Source of the DNA: a virus
DNA length: 22,155 nt
Reading direction: 5' to 3' (one strand)
Virus record (IMG/VR): IMGVR_UViG_3300010396_000579
Location: 1 to 22,155 of that record
This document shows positions 7,245 through 14,932 of the stretch, piece by piece (position 1 is the first letter of the stretch; each line of letters begins with the position of its first letter). The position numbers were made by a program, and so were the translations under genes. Below the pieces are notes generated by a model that was not told the origin of the DNA, did not search any database, and saw only the letters and a list, made by a program, of their open reading frames with translations.

Positions 7245-7630
7245 GCAGCGAGCAACTGCGGCGGCAAGTGGTCTTCTACGCGGGCCAGTCACGCACGCTG
7301 GCGGCCCGGCTCTCGAAGCCGCAGCCATCGCCGTTCATTGAGGGTGATCCATACCAGCAGGCTGACATCGTGTCGATCACCGCGACGGTGTATTCCAACG
7401 ACAACATCGTCGATGCGTGGAATGCTATTTCGGTGGATGTCTCCGACGTGATCAGCAACACGCTGCAGGGGTGGCGCGCCGACGCGATCGGCTACAACTT
7501 CAAGCACACGATCGGGCCTGAAGGATTCCCGGTGGGCTGCGTGCTGGGCAAGGTCGTGTATCAGTTCACGATGGCGGACGGAACGCAGTGGGCGGTCGAG
7601 TTCTACGGGCCAGTGGAGCGAGTGCCATGA
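7241..7630 (+). CDS. Phage structural protein, fibre-module partner
   Basis: Predicted 129-aa protein. The ATG at 7241 is chosen because it forms an ATGA overlap with the fibre gene stop; an upstream in-frame ATG at 7190 would overlap the fibre gene by more than 50 bases. It begins MSSEQLRRQVVFYAGQSRTLAARL-like sequence and continues as a beta-rich domain (SITATVYSNDN, then ISVDVSDVISNTLQ, then a C-terminal VYQFTMADGTQW). I associate this pattern with small proteins near phage fibre or baseplate genes, but cannot name a family. Location at the end of the fibre block suggests a virion component. Confidence 0.6.
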   Translation: MSSEQLRRQVVFYAGQSRTLAARLSKPQPSPFIEGDPYQQADIVSITATVYSNDNIVDAWNAISVDVSDVISNTLQGWRADAIGYNFKHTIGPEGFPVGCVLGKVVYQFTMADGTQWAVEFYGPVERVP

Positions 7631-7893
7631 GCGGCTACGCGAAAGGAATGGCGACCGTCAGTCGAAACCGGCTTGGGTCCTTCCCGGCACCCCCGGGGGC
7701 GGCGCGCGGGCTGCGTTTTCGCGCCGGACGGGCACATTTCACGTACCCGGGGGTGGCCACCACCATTCGAGCAAAACGGTTTGATTGTATTGTCGGCCTC
7801 CTGAGAAGTGAAGCGAGAACGACGCAACCGCAACTGGCGAAGCCGCTTTCGGCGTGTCCAGTAAGCCTATCTATGTGTGACGGGGCTGAATGA
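7627..7893 (+). CDS. Possible 88-aa gene over a GC-rich palindromic segment
   Basis: A reading frame that starts in an ATGA overlap at 7627 and stops in an ATGA overlap at 7890, which supports translation or at least ribosome passage. The predicted protein (MSGYAKGMATVSRNRLGSF, then a basic Arg/Ala-rich region) has no recognisable domain, membrane helix or signal peptide. The underlying DNA is rich in palindromes and may be a packaging site, so coding may be secondary. An alternative is that the segment is non-coding and the overlaps are chance. Confidence 0.4.
   Translation: MSGYAKGMATVSRNRLGSFPAPPGAARGLRFRAGRAHFTYPGVATTIRAKRFDCIVGLLRSEARTTQPQLAKPLSACPVSLSMCDGAE
7676..7753. other. Candidate cos/packaging-recognition segment
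   Basis: This stretch contains GGGTCCTTCCCGG at 7675-7687, a perfect 10-bp palindrome CCCCCGGGGG at 7690-7699, a GGCGCG...CGCGCC inverted repeat (7701-7706 with 7720-7725) and a second CCCGGGGG at 7746-7753. It lies directly upstream of the small terminase gene, where lambda-type phages with a GpA terminase carry cos. Assignment is by position and symmetry only. Confidence 0.35.
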
Positions 7894-8549
7894 ATGCCGC
7901 TGAACTGCTTGCCAATCTCAAAGCCACGCCCGCGCAGCTATCCGAGTGGATCCGGCAGGGACTTCCTGTTTCTAAACGCGGGCGGCTTCGAGATTTCGAC
8001 CTATTGGCCGTCACCGTATGGGCCTTCGGCCAGCTTGCTTCGCTTTCGGAGCGCTCCGCTCCTGACGGGACGCTTGCGACGGTCGATGCTGTTTCCGCAC
8101 ACTTCTCGACCAACCGCCGCACGGCTCACGAGTGGAAAGCGGCATGGCAGGCCGATGGATTGCCTTGGGCCGATGGCCCGTACCCGATCGTGGCGATTGA
8201 GACCTGGCGGCGCATGCGGGACATCGCCAAGGGGGTCGACGAACAACGGCGGATTATGTCCGTCAACGCGGCGCGGGCGGAGTGGAGGTTCAAGCAGGAG
8301 CAAGGGTTGATGATCGACGTACAGGTGCCAGCCGTGATCGTCTCCCGTGTGCTGACGCTGCAAATGAACATCCTGGAAAACTTCCCTGACCGCATCGCCT
8401 CGCGTCTGCCCGACCAGATGACTCCGGAGGCATGGCCTCAACTCAAAGATTCAATCGCCACCGGCTGCCGTGAACTGGTCGAGGACGTGACGGGCAAAAT
8501 GCAAGCGGGTCTCAAGGAACTCGAATCGGAAATCGGGGGTGCGAAGTGA
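7890..8549 (+). CDS. terS: Terminase small subunit (Nu1-like DNA-binding protein)
   Basis: Predicted 219-aa protein that should recognise the packaging site and recruit the large terminase. Two Nu1/MerR-like winged-helix patterns can be seen: residues of about 13-40 (AQLSEWIRQGLPVSKRGR) and about 72-110 (VDAVSAHFSTNRRTAHEW, then ADGLPW and IVAIETWRR). The C-terminal half is helical and charged, suitable for oligomerisation or contact with the large subunit. The start at 7890 overlaps the preceding stop (ATGA), and the gene lies two small genes upstream of a GpA-like terminase. The assignment rests on the motif pattern and context. Two tandem DNA-binding motifs would be unusual compared with Nu1. 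Confidence 0.7.
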   Translation: MNAAELLANLKATPAQLSEWIRQGLPVSKRGRLRDFDLLAVTVWAFGQLASLSERSAPDGTLATVDAVSAHFSTNRRTAHEWKAAWQADGLPWADGPYPIVAIETWRRMRDIAKGVDEQRRIMSVNAARAEWRFKQEQGLMIDVQVPAVIVSRVLTLQMNILENFPDRIASRLPDQMTPEAWPQLKDSIATGCRELVEDVTGKMQAGLKELESEIGGAK

Positions 8550-8875
8550 AGCTCGGCACGCAAATCAACCTAGAACCCGGCGAAAAGATCGTCCCTTTGC
8601 CCGTCGAAATGCCAGCGTCCGCCCGCGCGGCGTTGGCGGTCTTCGAGTGGCTGTGCGGCAAAGGGGACAGATCCAAGGCGGAGGAGGACGCCTACGAAAC
8701 GGCGCTGATCCACCTAACCGCGTTCATCCATGTCGGGCCGCTGGTGATTCGACAGCGAACTCCTTGCACGTGCGCGACAATAATTGCTGGAGATCCGCAC
8801 CTACCAGACTGCCCGTCATACCCGCCGTTGCCAGTTCGTCAACGAACGCCTGGATACCAGGAGTTTACGCAATGA
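8546..8875 (+). CDS. Small hypothetical protein in the terminase operon
   Basis: Predicted 109-aa protein starting at GTG in a GTGA overlap with the small terminase stop, with GGGGGT upstream. The N-terminal half is helical and acidic (SARAALAVFEWLCGKGDRSKAE). The C-terminal part has three cysteines in CTC and PDCPSYPP, a possible small metal site. The family is not recognised. Its place between the small and large terminase genes, with 4-base overlaps at both ends, suggests a packaging accessory or a protein made in proportion to terminase. Confidence 0.6.
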   Translation: MKLGTQINLEPGEKIVPLPVEMPASARAALAVFEWLCGKGDRSKAEEDAYETALIHLTAFIHVGPLVIRQRTPCTCATIIAGDPHLPDCPSYPPLPVRQRTPGYQEFTQ

Positions 8876-9057
8876 GCAACCTAACCCGTTTCATGCAAGT
8901 TCCGCCGGGGCGAAGGCCGCTGACGGCACGGGGGGCGGCGCGCTGCGCAATGACATTCGAGGCTTGCGCTATGCGGATAGCTATTGCGCGCATTGAGAGA
9001 AGTTTCCAGCCCGAAGAGTGCCGCGAAGTTTATGGAGGCGGCGCATTGTCGCGATGA
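8872..9057 (+). CDS. 61-aa hypothetical protein in the terminase operon
   Basis: Predicted 61-aa protein beginning MSNLTRFMQVPPGRRPLTAR and ending GGGALSR. It starts in an ATGA overlap and ends in another ATGA overlap with the large terminase, and AGGAG at 8859-8863 is a good ribosome binding site. The protein is basic with three cysteines and a helical middle (EACAMRIAIARIERSF). No domain is recognised. Evidence for expression is the ribosome binding site plus the overlaps. Confidence 0.55.
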   Translation: MSNLTRFMQVPPGRRPLTARGAARCAMTFEACAMRIAIARIERSFQPEECREVYGGGALSR

Positions 9058-11090
9058 CCACCCTCGCCCCACTCCCGCTGGCTCCCGCTTTCGCGCCCGT
9101 CGTCGGCCGCTGGGCGGAGCTGTGCGCAGTGCGGCGCAAGGCGTTGCCATCCCAGTGGGCTGAATCCGCGATCGAACTCCCCGAAACCGTGACGTCGGAC
9201 CCCGGCCCGCTGCGGTTGAAGCGAACGCCCTATTTGGTCGAACCGCTGGACGCGATCGCGGATCCGGCAACCGAGATGGAAACGCTGATCTTCGGAACGC
9301 AGATCGGCAAGACGCTGTTGATTCAGTTGCAGCAATCTTATGTCGCGGTCGAGACCCCCGCGCCGTGCGGCTTGTTCGGCCCGAATCTCGCTGCCATCCG
9401 CAAGCTACGGGATAAATACAAGCTGATGTGCCAGGCGTCCGCAGCGCTGCGCCGCGTTGCCCCCGGCAGCCGCGAGTGGAACGATATCAGCATCAACTTC
9501 CGCAACTCGATTACCTATCTCGGCTACGCCGGCAGCACGCAAAGTCTCTCGGGTGAAACCTGCAGGTATGTGTTCAAGACCGAGTTGGACCGCTGGCGAG
9601 ACTGGGAAACACAGGGTAGTAGCTCTTCGAAGGCCGACGAACGGACCAAGAACTGGCAAAAGTTCTTCATCCTCCAGGAATCGACACCCACCGACGAAAC
9701 CAGCGAGATTTGCGCCCAGTACGAACTGAGCGACAAGCGGCGTTATCTCGTTCCCTGCCCGCACTGCGGCCACTTCCAAGAGTTGCGATTCTTCAAGCAT
9801 AAGGAGGGGCCATTCGTCGGCCGTGGTCAGATCAAAGGCTTGCAGGATGACGCTGGACGCTGGTTGCCAGTGGAAGCGGTTCACAAATCGGCGTGGTACG
9901 AATGCGAGGCCGAAGGCTGCAAGATCGAAGACTGGCACAAGCCGCAGATGCTCGCCCGCGGCCGCTGGTGCCCGGCAGGCCAGACAGTCAACAAGGCCGG
10001 CCAGCTCGAAGGCACGCCCGACCGCTCCGCCCGGCATCGCGGTTACAAGCTCTCCAGCCTGTATTCCCCCAAGCTCACGTTCGGCCAGATCGCGGCCAAG
10101 TACCTGGAAAGCCGGGATGATCAGGCCAGCCTGCAAGTGTTCTGGAATGACTGGCTGGGGTTGCAGTGGTTCCGCAAGCGGCCAACGCCCAAGTTCGAAA
10201 AGATCGGCCGGCGGCTGCAGGGTGCCCACAAGCGCGGCTACGTCCCGCAACAGGCGTTTTTCCTCACGCTGGCCGCTGACGTGCAAGCCGATCGGGTCTA
10301 CTGGGTGGTCCGCGCCTGGGGTGAGGGCTCGACAAGCTGGTTGATCGACTTCGGCATGATTCCCCAAAAGACCAATCCGGAAACGGGCGACATAATCCCG
10401 AATTCGGATCTTGCCACGCTCTATTCCGAGATCCTGCCCCGCTCATTCCCGCTCATCGCCCCGAACGCTGCTGGCCGCAAGCAACTGCCGATCTACCGGG
10501 CCGGCATCGATTCACAGCACCGCACCTTGGACGTGTACGAATGGTGGTACTCTCACCAGGCCGAGATGGGGCCGCGGCTGCTGGTGCTGGCCGGTGATGC
10601 CCGCGTGCAAGCCGGCGAGTATTACCGCTGCACAAACGTGACGCAGAACACGCGCACGGGTAAGCCTTATTCCGGCACGATCAAGCGTTGGGGCATCGCC
10701 GTGGATCTGTACAAGCCCGACCTGCGCGCCCGCTGGGAGGCGGATCTGCATTTGCCGGGCACCTGGTGGCTGTACGAAGGCATCCTGGACGACGGCAACG
10801 ACTATCTGCGACAGATCTGCAGTGAGACGCAGGCCGAGAAGATCAACAAGCTGACCGGCAAGAAAACGCTGGTCTGGGCAGTGGGTGACAAGCGCGTTGG
10901 CAACCACTACTGGGACTGCGAGGTCTACGGGCGGGCGCTGGCGGATATGGCGGTCGAAGACGGCGGCCGACCCGACTGGACGAACCTCGAGCGTCGGGCG
11001 GCGGTGACTCCCTCGGCTTCCGCAACCCAGCAGCCCAAGCCGCAATTCACCACGCCTGACGGTCGGCCCTACCTTTTGACGGAGAGATAG
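9054..11090 (+). CDS. terL: Terminase large subunit, GpA family
   Basis: Predicted 678-aa DNA-packaging ATPase and nuclease of the lambda GpA type. The start at 9054 (ATGA overlap) is preferred over 9018. Visible motifs: Walker A GTQIGKT at 81-87; Walker B-like YVFKTELDR at 172-180; STP at 210-212 as coupling motif; a four-cysteine zinc-ribbon pattern (C235, C238, C284, C289); and the nuclease domain with acidic positions in LTLAADVQADR (D409) and AGIDSQHRT (D486), and near GNHYWDCEVYGRAL. The length matches the family (lambda gpA is about 640 aa). It acts at the portal vertex, cutting concatemers at cos and driving DNA into the prohead. Confidence 0.93.
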   Translation: MTTLAPLPLAPAFAPVVGRWAELCAVRRKALPSQWAESAIELPETVTSDPGPLRLKRTPYLVEPLDAIADPATEMETLIFGTQIGKTLLIQLQQSYVAVETPAPCGLFGPNLAAIRKLRDKYKLMCQASAALRRVAPGSREWNDISINFRNSITYLGYAGSTQSLSGETCRYVFKTELDRWRDWETQGSSSSKADERTKNWQKFFILQESTPTDETSEICAQYELSDKRRYLVPCPHCGHFQELRFFKHKEGPFVGRGQIKGLQDDAGRWLPVEAVHKSAWYECEAEGCKIEDWHKPQMLARGRWCPAGQTVNKAGQLEGTPDRSARHRGYKLSSLYSPKLTFGQIAAKYLESRDDQASLQVFWNDWLGLQWFRKRPTPKFEKIGRRLQGAHKRGYVPQQAFFLTLAADVQADRVYWVVRAWGEGSTSWLIDFGMIPQKTNPETGDIIPNSDLATLYSEILPRSFPLIAPNAAGRKQLPIYRAGIDSQHRTLDVYEWWYSHQAEMGPRLLVLAGDARVQAGEYYRCTNVTQNTRTGKPYSGTIKRWGIAVDLYKPDLRARWEADLHLPGTWWLYEGILDDGNDYLRQICSETQAEKINKLTGKKTLVWAVGDKRVGNHYWDCEVYGRALADMAVEDGGRPDWTNLERRAAVTPSASATQQPKPQFTTPDGRPYLLTER

Positions 11091-11094
11091 CGCA

Positions 11095-11406
11095 ATGGCG
11101 AAGAAGCACGCACACAAGCCAGACGATTTAACGGCGACGGAACTGGCCCCGGTTCGTGACGATCCGCCAGACGTCAAACTGGTGCTGATCGAAGTCCCCG
11201 TCGCCCATCCAAAGGAAGGCTATCAGGGCTCGAACGTGCAGGTTGGTTTGAATGGCGCAGATCGCGTGGCCATGCGCCGACTCAAGGCCGGCTTGGAACG
11301 CTCTGGCGCGATGCTGCGCAACGGCTCGCGCATGGTCCCGGTGAAGTCTGGAGCTGACGTGTTTCGCTGGCTGTTGCAGCACATCCAAGAGCAATCGGCC
11401 GGCTGA
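11095..11406 (+). CDS. Small protein between terminase and head-connector genes
   Basis: Predicted 103-aa protein with GGAGAG at 11081-11086 eight bases before the ATG. The N-terminus is basic and disordered. The C-terminal half is helical (VAMRRLKAGLERSGAMLRNG) and ends in FRWLLQHIQEQSAG. I associate this type of protein with the same position in related phages, but know no function. It sits where lambda has W (head-tail joining), without a sequence match to gpW. It could be a packaging or head-completion factor. Confidence 0.65.
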   Translation: MAKKHAHKPDDLTATELAPVRDDPPDVKLVLIEVPVAHPKEGYQGSNVQVGLNGADRVAMRRLKAGLERSGAMLRNGSRMVPVKSGADVFRWLLQHIQEQSAG

Positions 11407-11505
11407 TCTCGCGTGCCATCATCGCACGTTCCGGCAAGATTTATGAAGAATCTGCGCAAAATCCCGCGCCGAATCTGGTTTCCATAAGACCACATTGCTG
11501 GTCGT
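11407..11505 (+). other. Spacer without recognised signals
   Basis: A 99-base spacer between two packaging/head genes. I see no convincing promoter, hairpin or ribosome binding site. A 14-codon frame starts at 11442, which is too short to support. Confidence 0.5.
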
Positions 11506-11832
11506 ATGACGATCAGCAGCTCCAGTACTCTTGCCGACTGCCAGGCCGCTTACCTCGATAATTGCGGTTATCGCGAGCAGCGCAGCCTGACCATGGCCCG
11601 GGCCTTTTGTTCGGCCTGCCGGGCAATCCTGCTGCTGATGCCACAGAGCGCAGCGCAAGGTGGCGATCAGACAATCTCGTTCAACATCCCGGCCATTCGC
11701 GCGCAGCTCGACGACGCGCAGGGCTGGATTGCGATGAACTCTGCCGGCAACGGCAGCGAGCGCGTGGTCGGCACCGTCAGCCCCAACTTCCGTGGTCTCT
11801 ATGGGCCTTTCGGCCATGGGGGCTGCTGGTGA
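11506..11832 (+). CDS. Head-tail connector-like protein (gpW-position)
   Basis: Predicted 108-aa protein with no strong ribosome binding site. The N-terminal half is helical (LADCQAAYLDNCGYREQ, then ARAFCSACRAILLLM), followed by a linker and a second helix (NIPAIRAQLDDAQGWIAMN). This two-helix pattern and the location directly before the portal resemble small head-joining proteins (gpW position). The C-terminal tail is Gly-rich. Its stop overlaps the portal GTG start (GTGA). The match is by layout and helix pattern only. Confidence 0.6.
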   Translation: MTISSSSTLADCQAAYLDNCGYREQRSLTMARAFCSACRAILLLMPQSAAQGGDQTISFNIPAIRAQLDDAQGWIAMNSAGNGSERVVGTVSPNFRGLYGPFGHGGCW

Positions 11833-13460
11833 GTCGTCGCGATGAAGTGGCCAGCAGTGTTTCCGAAGCCTTCTATGACATGAAGGCGGACTACAACGCT
11901 GCCAAGGTATCTCCCTATCGCCGGTTACGGCAGGGCACGCTGGCTGTCGGATCGCACGCCGATTGGCACATTCGCGTGCCGACGGACTATTGGCGGATCA
12001 TGGAGCAGGCCCGGACCTTCGACCGTGACGACATGCTCGTTTCGCAGATGGTCAACCGGGCTGTTTCGAACACGCTGCAAGGCGGCTTCCGGCCGCAGCC
12101 AGACACCGGCGACCCGGGGCTTGATACCGAGTTGACCGAGCGCTGGCACGACTGGGCGGGCGATGAAGAGAAAGTCGACTTGGAGGGCGAAAAGACCTTC
12201 CATGAAATGGAGCGGCTTGGGCTGCGGCAGCATTTCGTCGACGGCGACGTGTTTGCCTTGCTGCTGCGCGAGGGCGGCATGCAGATGATCGAGGCGCACC
12301 GGGCCCGCACCCCCGGCAACGCGAACCGCAAAGACGCGGCCAAGCGGCACATGGTTCACGGCGTCTTGCTGGACGATAACCGCCGCCGCCTCGAGGTCTG
12401 GTTTACCAACGAACAGATCGACATCTGGGCCTCGATCGAACGCATCAGCGACATGGATAAGCGCAAAGTGCGCGATGACCAGGGCTTCCGCCAGTTGTGC
12501 CAGATCTACAGCCCCAGTCGGTCAACTCAGACTCGCGGAATTTCGGCGCTGGCCCCGGTCTTCGATCCGGTCGGCATGCACGAGGATATTCAATTCGCCG
12601 CGATGGTTCAGCGCCAAGTGGCAACGTGCTTCGCCGTGCTGCGTGAACGCGAACTTGGATTCAAGGGAAACGACGGGCCGCCGCTGGGGGACGTGCCGTG
12701 TGTTCCGCACAGCGGGCCCGCGCTGCGCCGTCTGTCCGGCGGCATCGCCCCGGGGATGGAGATCACGGGCGAACCCGGCGAAAAGATCACCGGCTACGCG
12801 CCGAACATTCCAGGCGGCGACTACTTCGAGCACATGCGTTCGATCATTCAATTGATCGGCGTCAATCTCGGCCTGCCGCTGGTGCTGGCGCTGCTGGACG
12901 CCTCGGAAACCAACTTCAGCGGTTGGCGCGGGGCGGTCGACCAAGCGCGGTTGGGATTCAAAGACAATCAACGGATGCTGATTCGCCGTTTTCACCGGCC
13001 GGTCTGGAAATGGCGCGTGCGGCAGTGGATGGCCGACGATCCGGCAATCAATGCCAAGGCCAAGTCCGGAATCGTGGATCCGCTGGCCCATCGGTGGAAC
13101 ACGCCCGCTTGGCCCTATATCGACCCCTACAAAGATGCCCAAAGCGACGTTTACGAGTTGGCCAATCTGCTGACCAGCCCGCGCCGCAAGTATGCCGAGC
13201 GCGATTGCCAGGGTATCGAGGAAGAGACGGTCGACGATCGGGCGCGGTCGATCGTCTATGCCAAGAAAAAGGCGGTCGAGGTCAACAAGGCCGTCGATGA
13301 TAACACGCCCATTACCTGGCGGGATCTGCTGCCGCTGCCTTATCCGGCCGGCTTCAAAGTCGCCGCAGCCGAAAACCTGCCCGGCGGCGATGACGACGAA
13401 TCGGCAGCGCCCAAGAAAACCAATCCCACCCGCGGCAAGCCGCAAGCGAAGAGAGCCTAA
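11829..13460 (+). CDS. Portal protein (lambda gpB-like)
   Basis: Predicted 543-aa portal starting at GTG in a GTGA overlap, close to lambda gpB in length (533 aa). The frame stays open upstream to 11562, but that would overlap the connector-like gene completely. Typical features: an N-terminal SHADWHIRVPTDY and MVSQMVNRAVSNTLQGG region, GERTFH-like acidic segments, the central DGDVFALLLREGG motif, HEDIQFAAMVQRQVATCF, and the SETNFSGWRGAVDQARLGF stretch close to the lambda-type portal signature. The C-terminus is Lys/Pro-rich. It forms the dodecameric ring through which DNA enters. Order (terminase, connector, portal, protease) matches lambda. Confidence 0.93.
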   Translation: MSRRDEVASSVSEAFYDMKADYNAAKVSPYRRLRQGTLAVGSHADWHIRVPTDYWRIMEQARTFDRDDMLVSQMVNRAVSNTLQGGFRPQPDTGDPGLDTELTERWHDWAGDEEKVDLEGEKTFHEMERLGLRQHFVDGDVFALLLREGGMQMIEAHRARTPGNANRKDAAKRHMVHGVLLDDNRRRLEVWFTNEQIDIWASIERISDMDKRKVRDDQGFRQLCQIYSPSRSTQTRGISALAPVFDPVGMHEDIQFAAMVQRQVATCFAVLRERELGFKGNDGPPLGDVPCVPHSGPALRRLSGGIAPGMEITGEPGEKITGYAPNIPGGDYFEHMRSIIQLIGVNLGLPLVLALLDASETNFSGWRGAVDQARLGFKDNQRMLIRRFHRPVWKWRVRQWMADDPAINAKAKSGIVDPLAHRWNTPAWPYIDPYKDAQSDVYELANLLTSPRRKYAERDCQGIEEETVDDRARSIVYAKKKAVEVNKAVDDNTPITWRDLLPLPYPAGFKVAAAENLPGGDDDESAAPKKTNPTRGKPQAKRA

Positions 13461-13463
13461 GCG

Positions 13464-14873
13464 ATGCCACGATCTCACCGCGTACCGGATGAACTGCGAG
13501 CCCTGGGCGTGCCGCGCATTGACCAGTATTTCGGCTTGCTGGCGATCGAGGAACGCTATTGCCGCTCGGCCTTCGAGCAAGTTCGCAGCATGGATCTGGT
13601 GTTGCACGTCCAGGAGCAGAAGCGGCTGCGGTCAAGTGCGATGCGATCCGACAGCATCAGCGACCGCGCTAGCTACCCGGTATCGAGCGGTGGCGTGGCA
13701 ATCGTCGAAATGACCGGCCCGCTGATGAAACAGGTCAGCAGCTTTTCCGGCGGCACGTCCAGCGTGTTCGCGAAAAAGCAAATCCGCTCGGCCGCCCGCG
13801 ACCAGGAAGTGGGCGGCATTCTGCTCAAGTTCGACAGCCCCGGCGGCACGACCAGCGGCACGATGGACTGCTTTGACGAGATCCAAGCCGTGGCGGCAAA
13901 AAAGCCGGTCTGGGCTTACTGCGAGGATATGTGCGCGAGCGCGGCCTATTTCATGGCCTGCGGGGCGGACAAGATTTTCAGCAACGCCACGGCGCTGGTC
14001 GGCTCGATCGGCACCTACATGGTGGTTTACGACCAATCGGCCGCAGCCACGATGCAGGGGCTCAAGGTGCATGTGCTGTCGACCGGCAAATACAAGGGCG
14101 CCGGCGTGGCGGGAACGGAGATCACCCCAGAACAGTTGGCAGACTTCCAACGCATCGTCGATGAAACCAACTCGCTGTTTCTGGCCGCGGTGCAAAAAGG
14201 GCGCGGCATGGACGCGAAGACCGTGGCTGACATTGCCGACGGCCGTTGTCACCTGGCCGAAGCGGCGGCCGATCTGGGGCTGATCGACGGCATTCAATCC
14301 TTTGACGAAACACTGTCCGGCCTGGAAATGCTGGCAGGTAAACCATCCGGTCGCAGTGTCGCCCGGTCAACCACAAGGAGCCAATCTATGGCCAAGGAAA
14401 ATGCGACCCAGGAAAGCGCCACGGCGGATGTCGTGATCGCAGGCGTCACCGGACCAGCCACCTACAACCAGATCGTGGCCGAATGCGTCGGCGCGGATCC
14501 GGCCTTCATCTGCAAGCAATTGGAAGCCGGCGCCACGATCGCGCAGGCCACCAAGGCTTGGATGATCGAGCAGAACGCGCGCGTCGCGGCAGCGAAGAGC
14601 GAAACCGAAGCGGCCCGCGCCAAGGCCAACAAGCCTGGCAGCGATCCGCTCCCGGCCGGCAATCCCGAAGCGGCCGATGCCGCGGGCAATGCCGTGGCCG
14701 AGTTCGATGCCAAGATCGATGCCGCGCTTCCGCGCTTCAACGGCAATCGTCGGCGCGCGCTGTCGTTCGTGGCCAAGGCGAATCCGGCGCTACACAAGGC
14801 GTATGTGGAGAGCTTCAATGTCGCCAACGGCCGGAAGCTGCACAAGATCACCGGCAACCCGTTCGCGGCCTAG
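13464..14873 (+). CDS. Head maturation protease (S49, gpC-like) with C-terminal scaffold
   Basis: Predicted 469-aa protein starting three bases after the portal stop. Residues of about 75-300 are an S49/SppA-like serine protease: FDSPGGTTSG at 123-132, the nucleophile S159 in CASAAYFM, and the catalytic lysine in STGKYKGAG (K211, less likely K209). The C-terminal ~160 residues are Ala/Glu/Lys-rich and helical, like the Nu3 scaffold region of lambda C. An internal start with its own ribosome binding site lies at 14388. The protein should co-assemble in the prohead, cleave scaffold and itself, and be lost on maturation. Confidence 0.92.
   Translation: MPRSHRVPDELRALGVPRIDQYFGLLAIEERYCRSAFEQVRSMDLVLHVQEQKRLRSSAMRSDSISDRASYPVSSGGVAIVEMTGPLMKQVSSFSGGTSSVFAKKQIRSAARDQEVGGILLKFDSPGGTTSGTMDCFDEIQAVAAKKPVWAYCEDMCASAAYFMACGADKIFSNATALVGSIGTYMVVYDQSAAATMQGLKVHVLSTGKYKGAGVAGTEITPEQLADFQRIVDETNSLFLAAVQKGRGMDAKTVADIADGRCHLAEAAADLGLIDGIQSFDETLSGLEMLAGKPSGRSVARSTTRSQSMAKENATQESATADVVIAGVTGPATYNQIVAECVGADPAFICKQLEAGATIAQATKAWMIEQNARVAAAKSETEAARAKANKPGSDPLPAGNPEAADAAGNAVAEFDAKIDAALPRFNGNRRRALSFVAKANPALHKAYVESFNVANGRKLHKITGNPFAA
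14375..14380 (+). promoter_or_regulatory. Internal ribosome binding site for the scaffold
   Basis: AAGGAG, seven bases before an in-frame ATG inside the protease gene. It decides the start of the nested scaffold. Confidence 0.8.
14388..14873 (+). CDS. Nested scaffold protein (Nu3-like), in-frame internal start
   Basis: In frame with the protease gene at codon 309. AAGGAG at 14375-14380 lies seven bases upstream of an ATG (MAKENATQESATADVV). The predicted 161-aa product is helical, rich in Ala, Lys and Glu, and ends with a basic C-terminus (NGRKLHKITGNPFAA). Scaffolds commonly bind capsid through such a C-terminal end. The same protease-with-nested-scaffold arrangement is known for lambda C/Nu3. 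Here the internal ribosome binding site is better than the one for the full gene, consistent with scaffold being made in excess. Confidence 0.8.
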   Translation: MAKENATQESATADVVIAGVTGPATYNQIVAECVGADPAFICKQLEAGATIAQATKAWMIEQNARVAAAKSETEAARAKANKPGSDPLPAGNPEAADAAGNAVAEFDAKIDAALPRFNGNRRRALSFVAKANPALHKAYVESFNVANGRKLHKITGNPFAA

Positions 14874-14932
14874 TCGCTCAGCGGGTTCAGCAACCATCCA
14901 TTAACAGCCAACCGCCCTGAAAGGAATAAGTT

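Noticed and set aside
9405-10367. Minus-strand reading frame (320 aa) opposite the large terminase
   Set aside because: It is antisense to conserved terminase motifs and so is a codon-bias shadow.
11442-11486. 14-codon frame in the spacer before the connector gene
   Set aside because: Too short, without a ribosome binding site or overlap with neighbours.
11562-11828. Upstream extension of the portal reading frame
   Set aside because: It would overlap the connector-like gene fully. The extension is Arg-rich and low in quality, while the GTG at 11829 fits the overlap pattern.
12522-13607. Long minus-strand reading frame (361 aa) opposite the portal gene
   Set aside because: It is antisense to a clear portal gene, has no family features and reflects the GC-biased codon pattern of the + strand gene.
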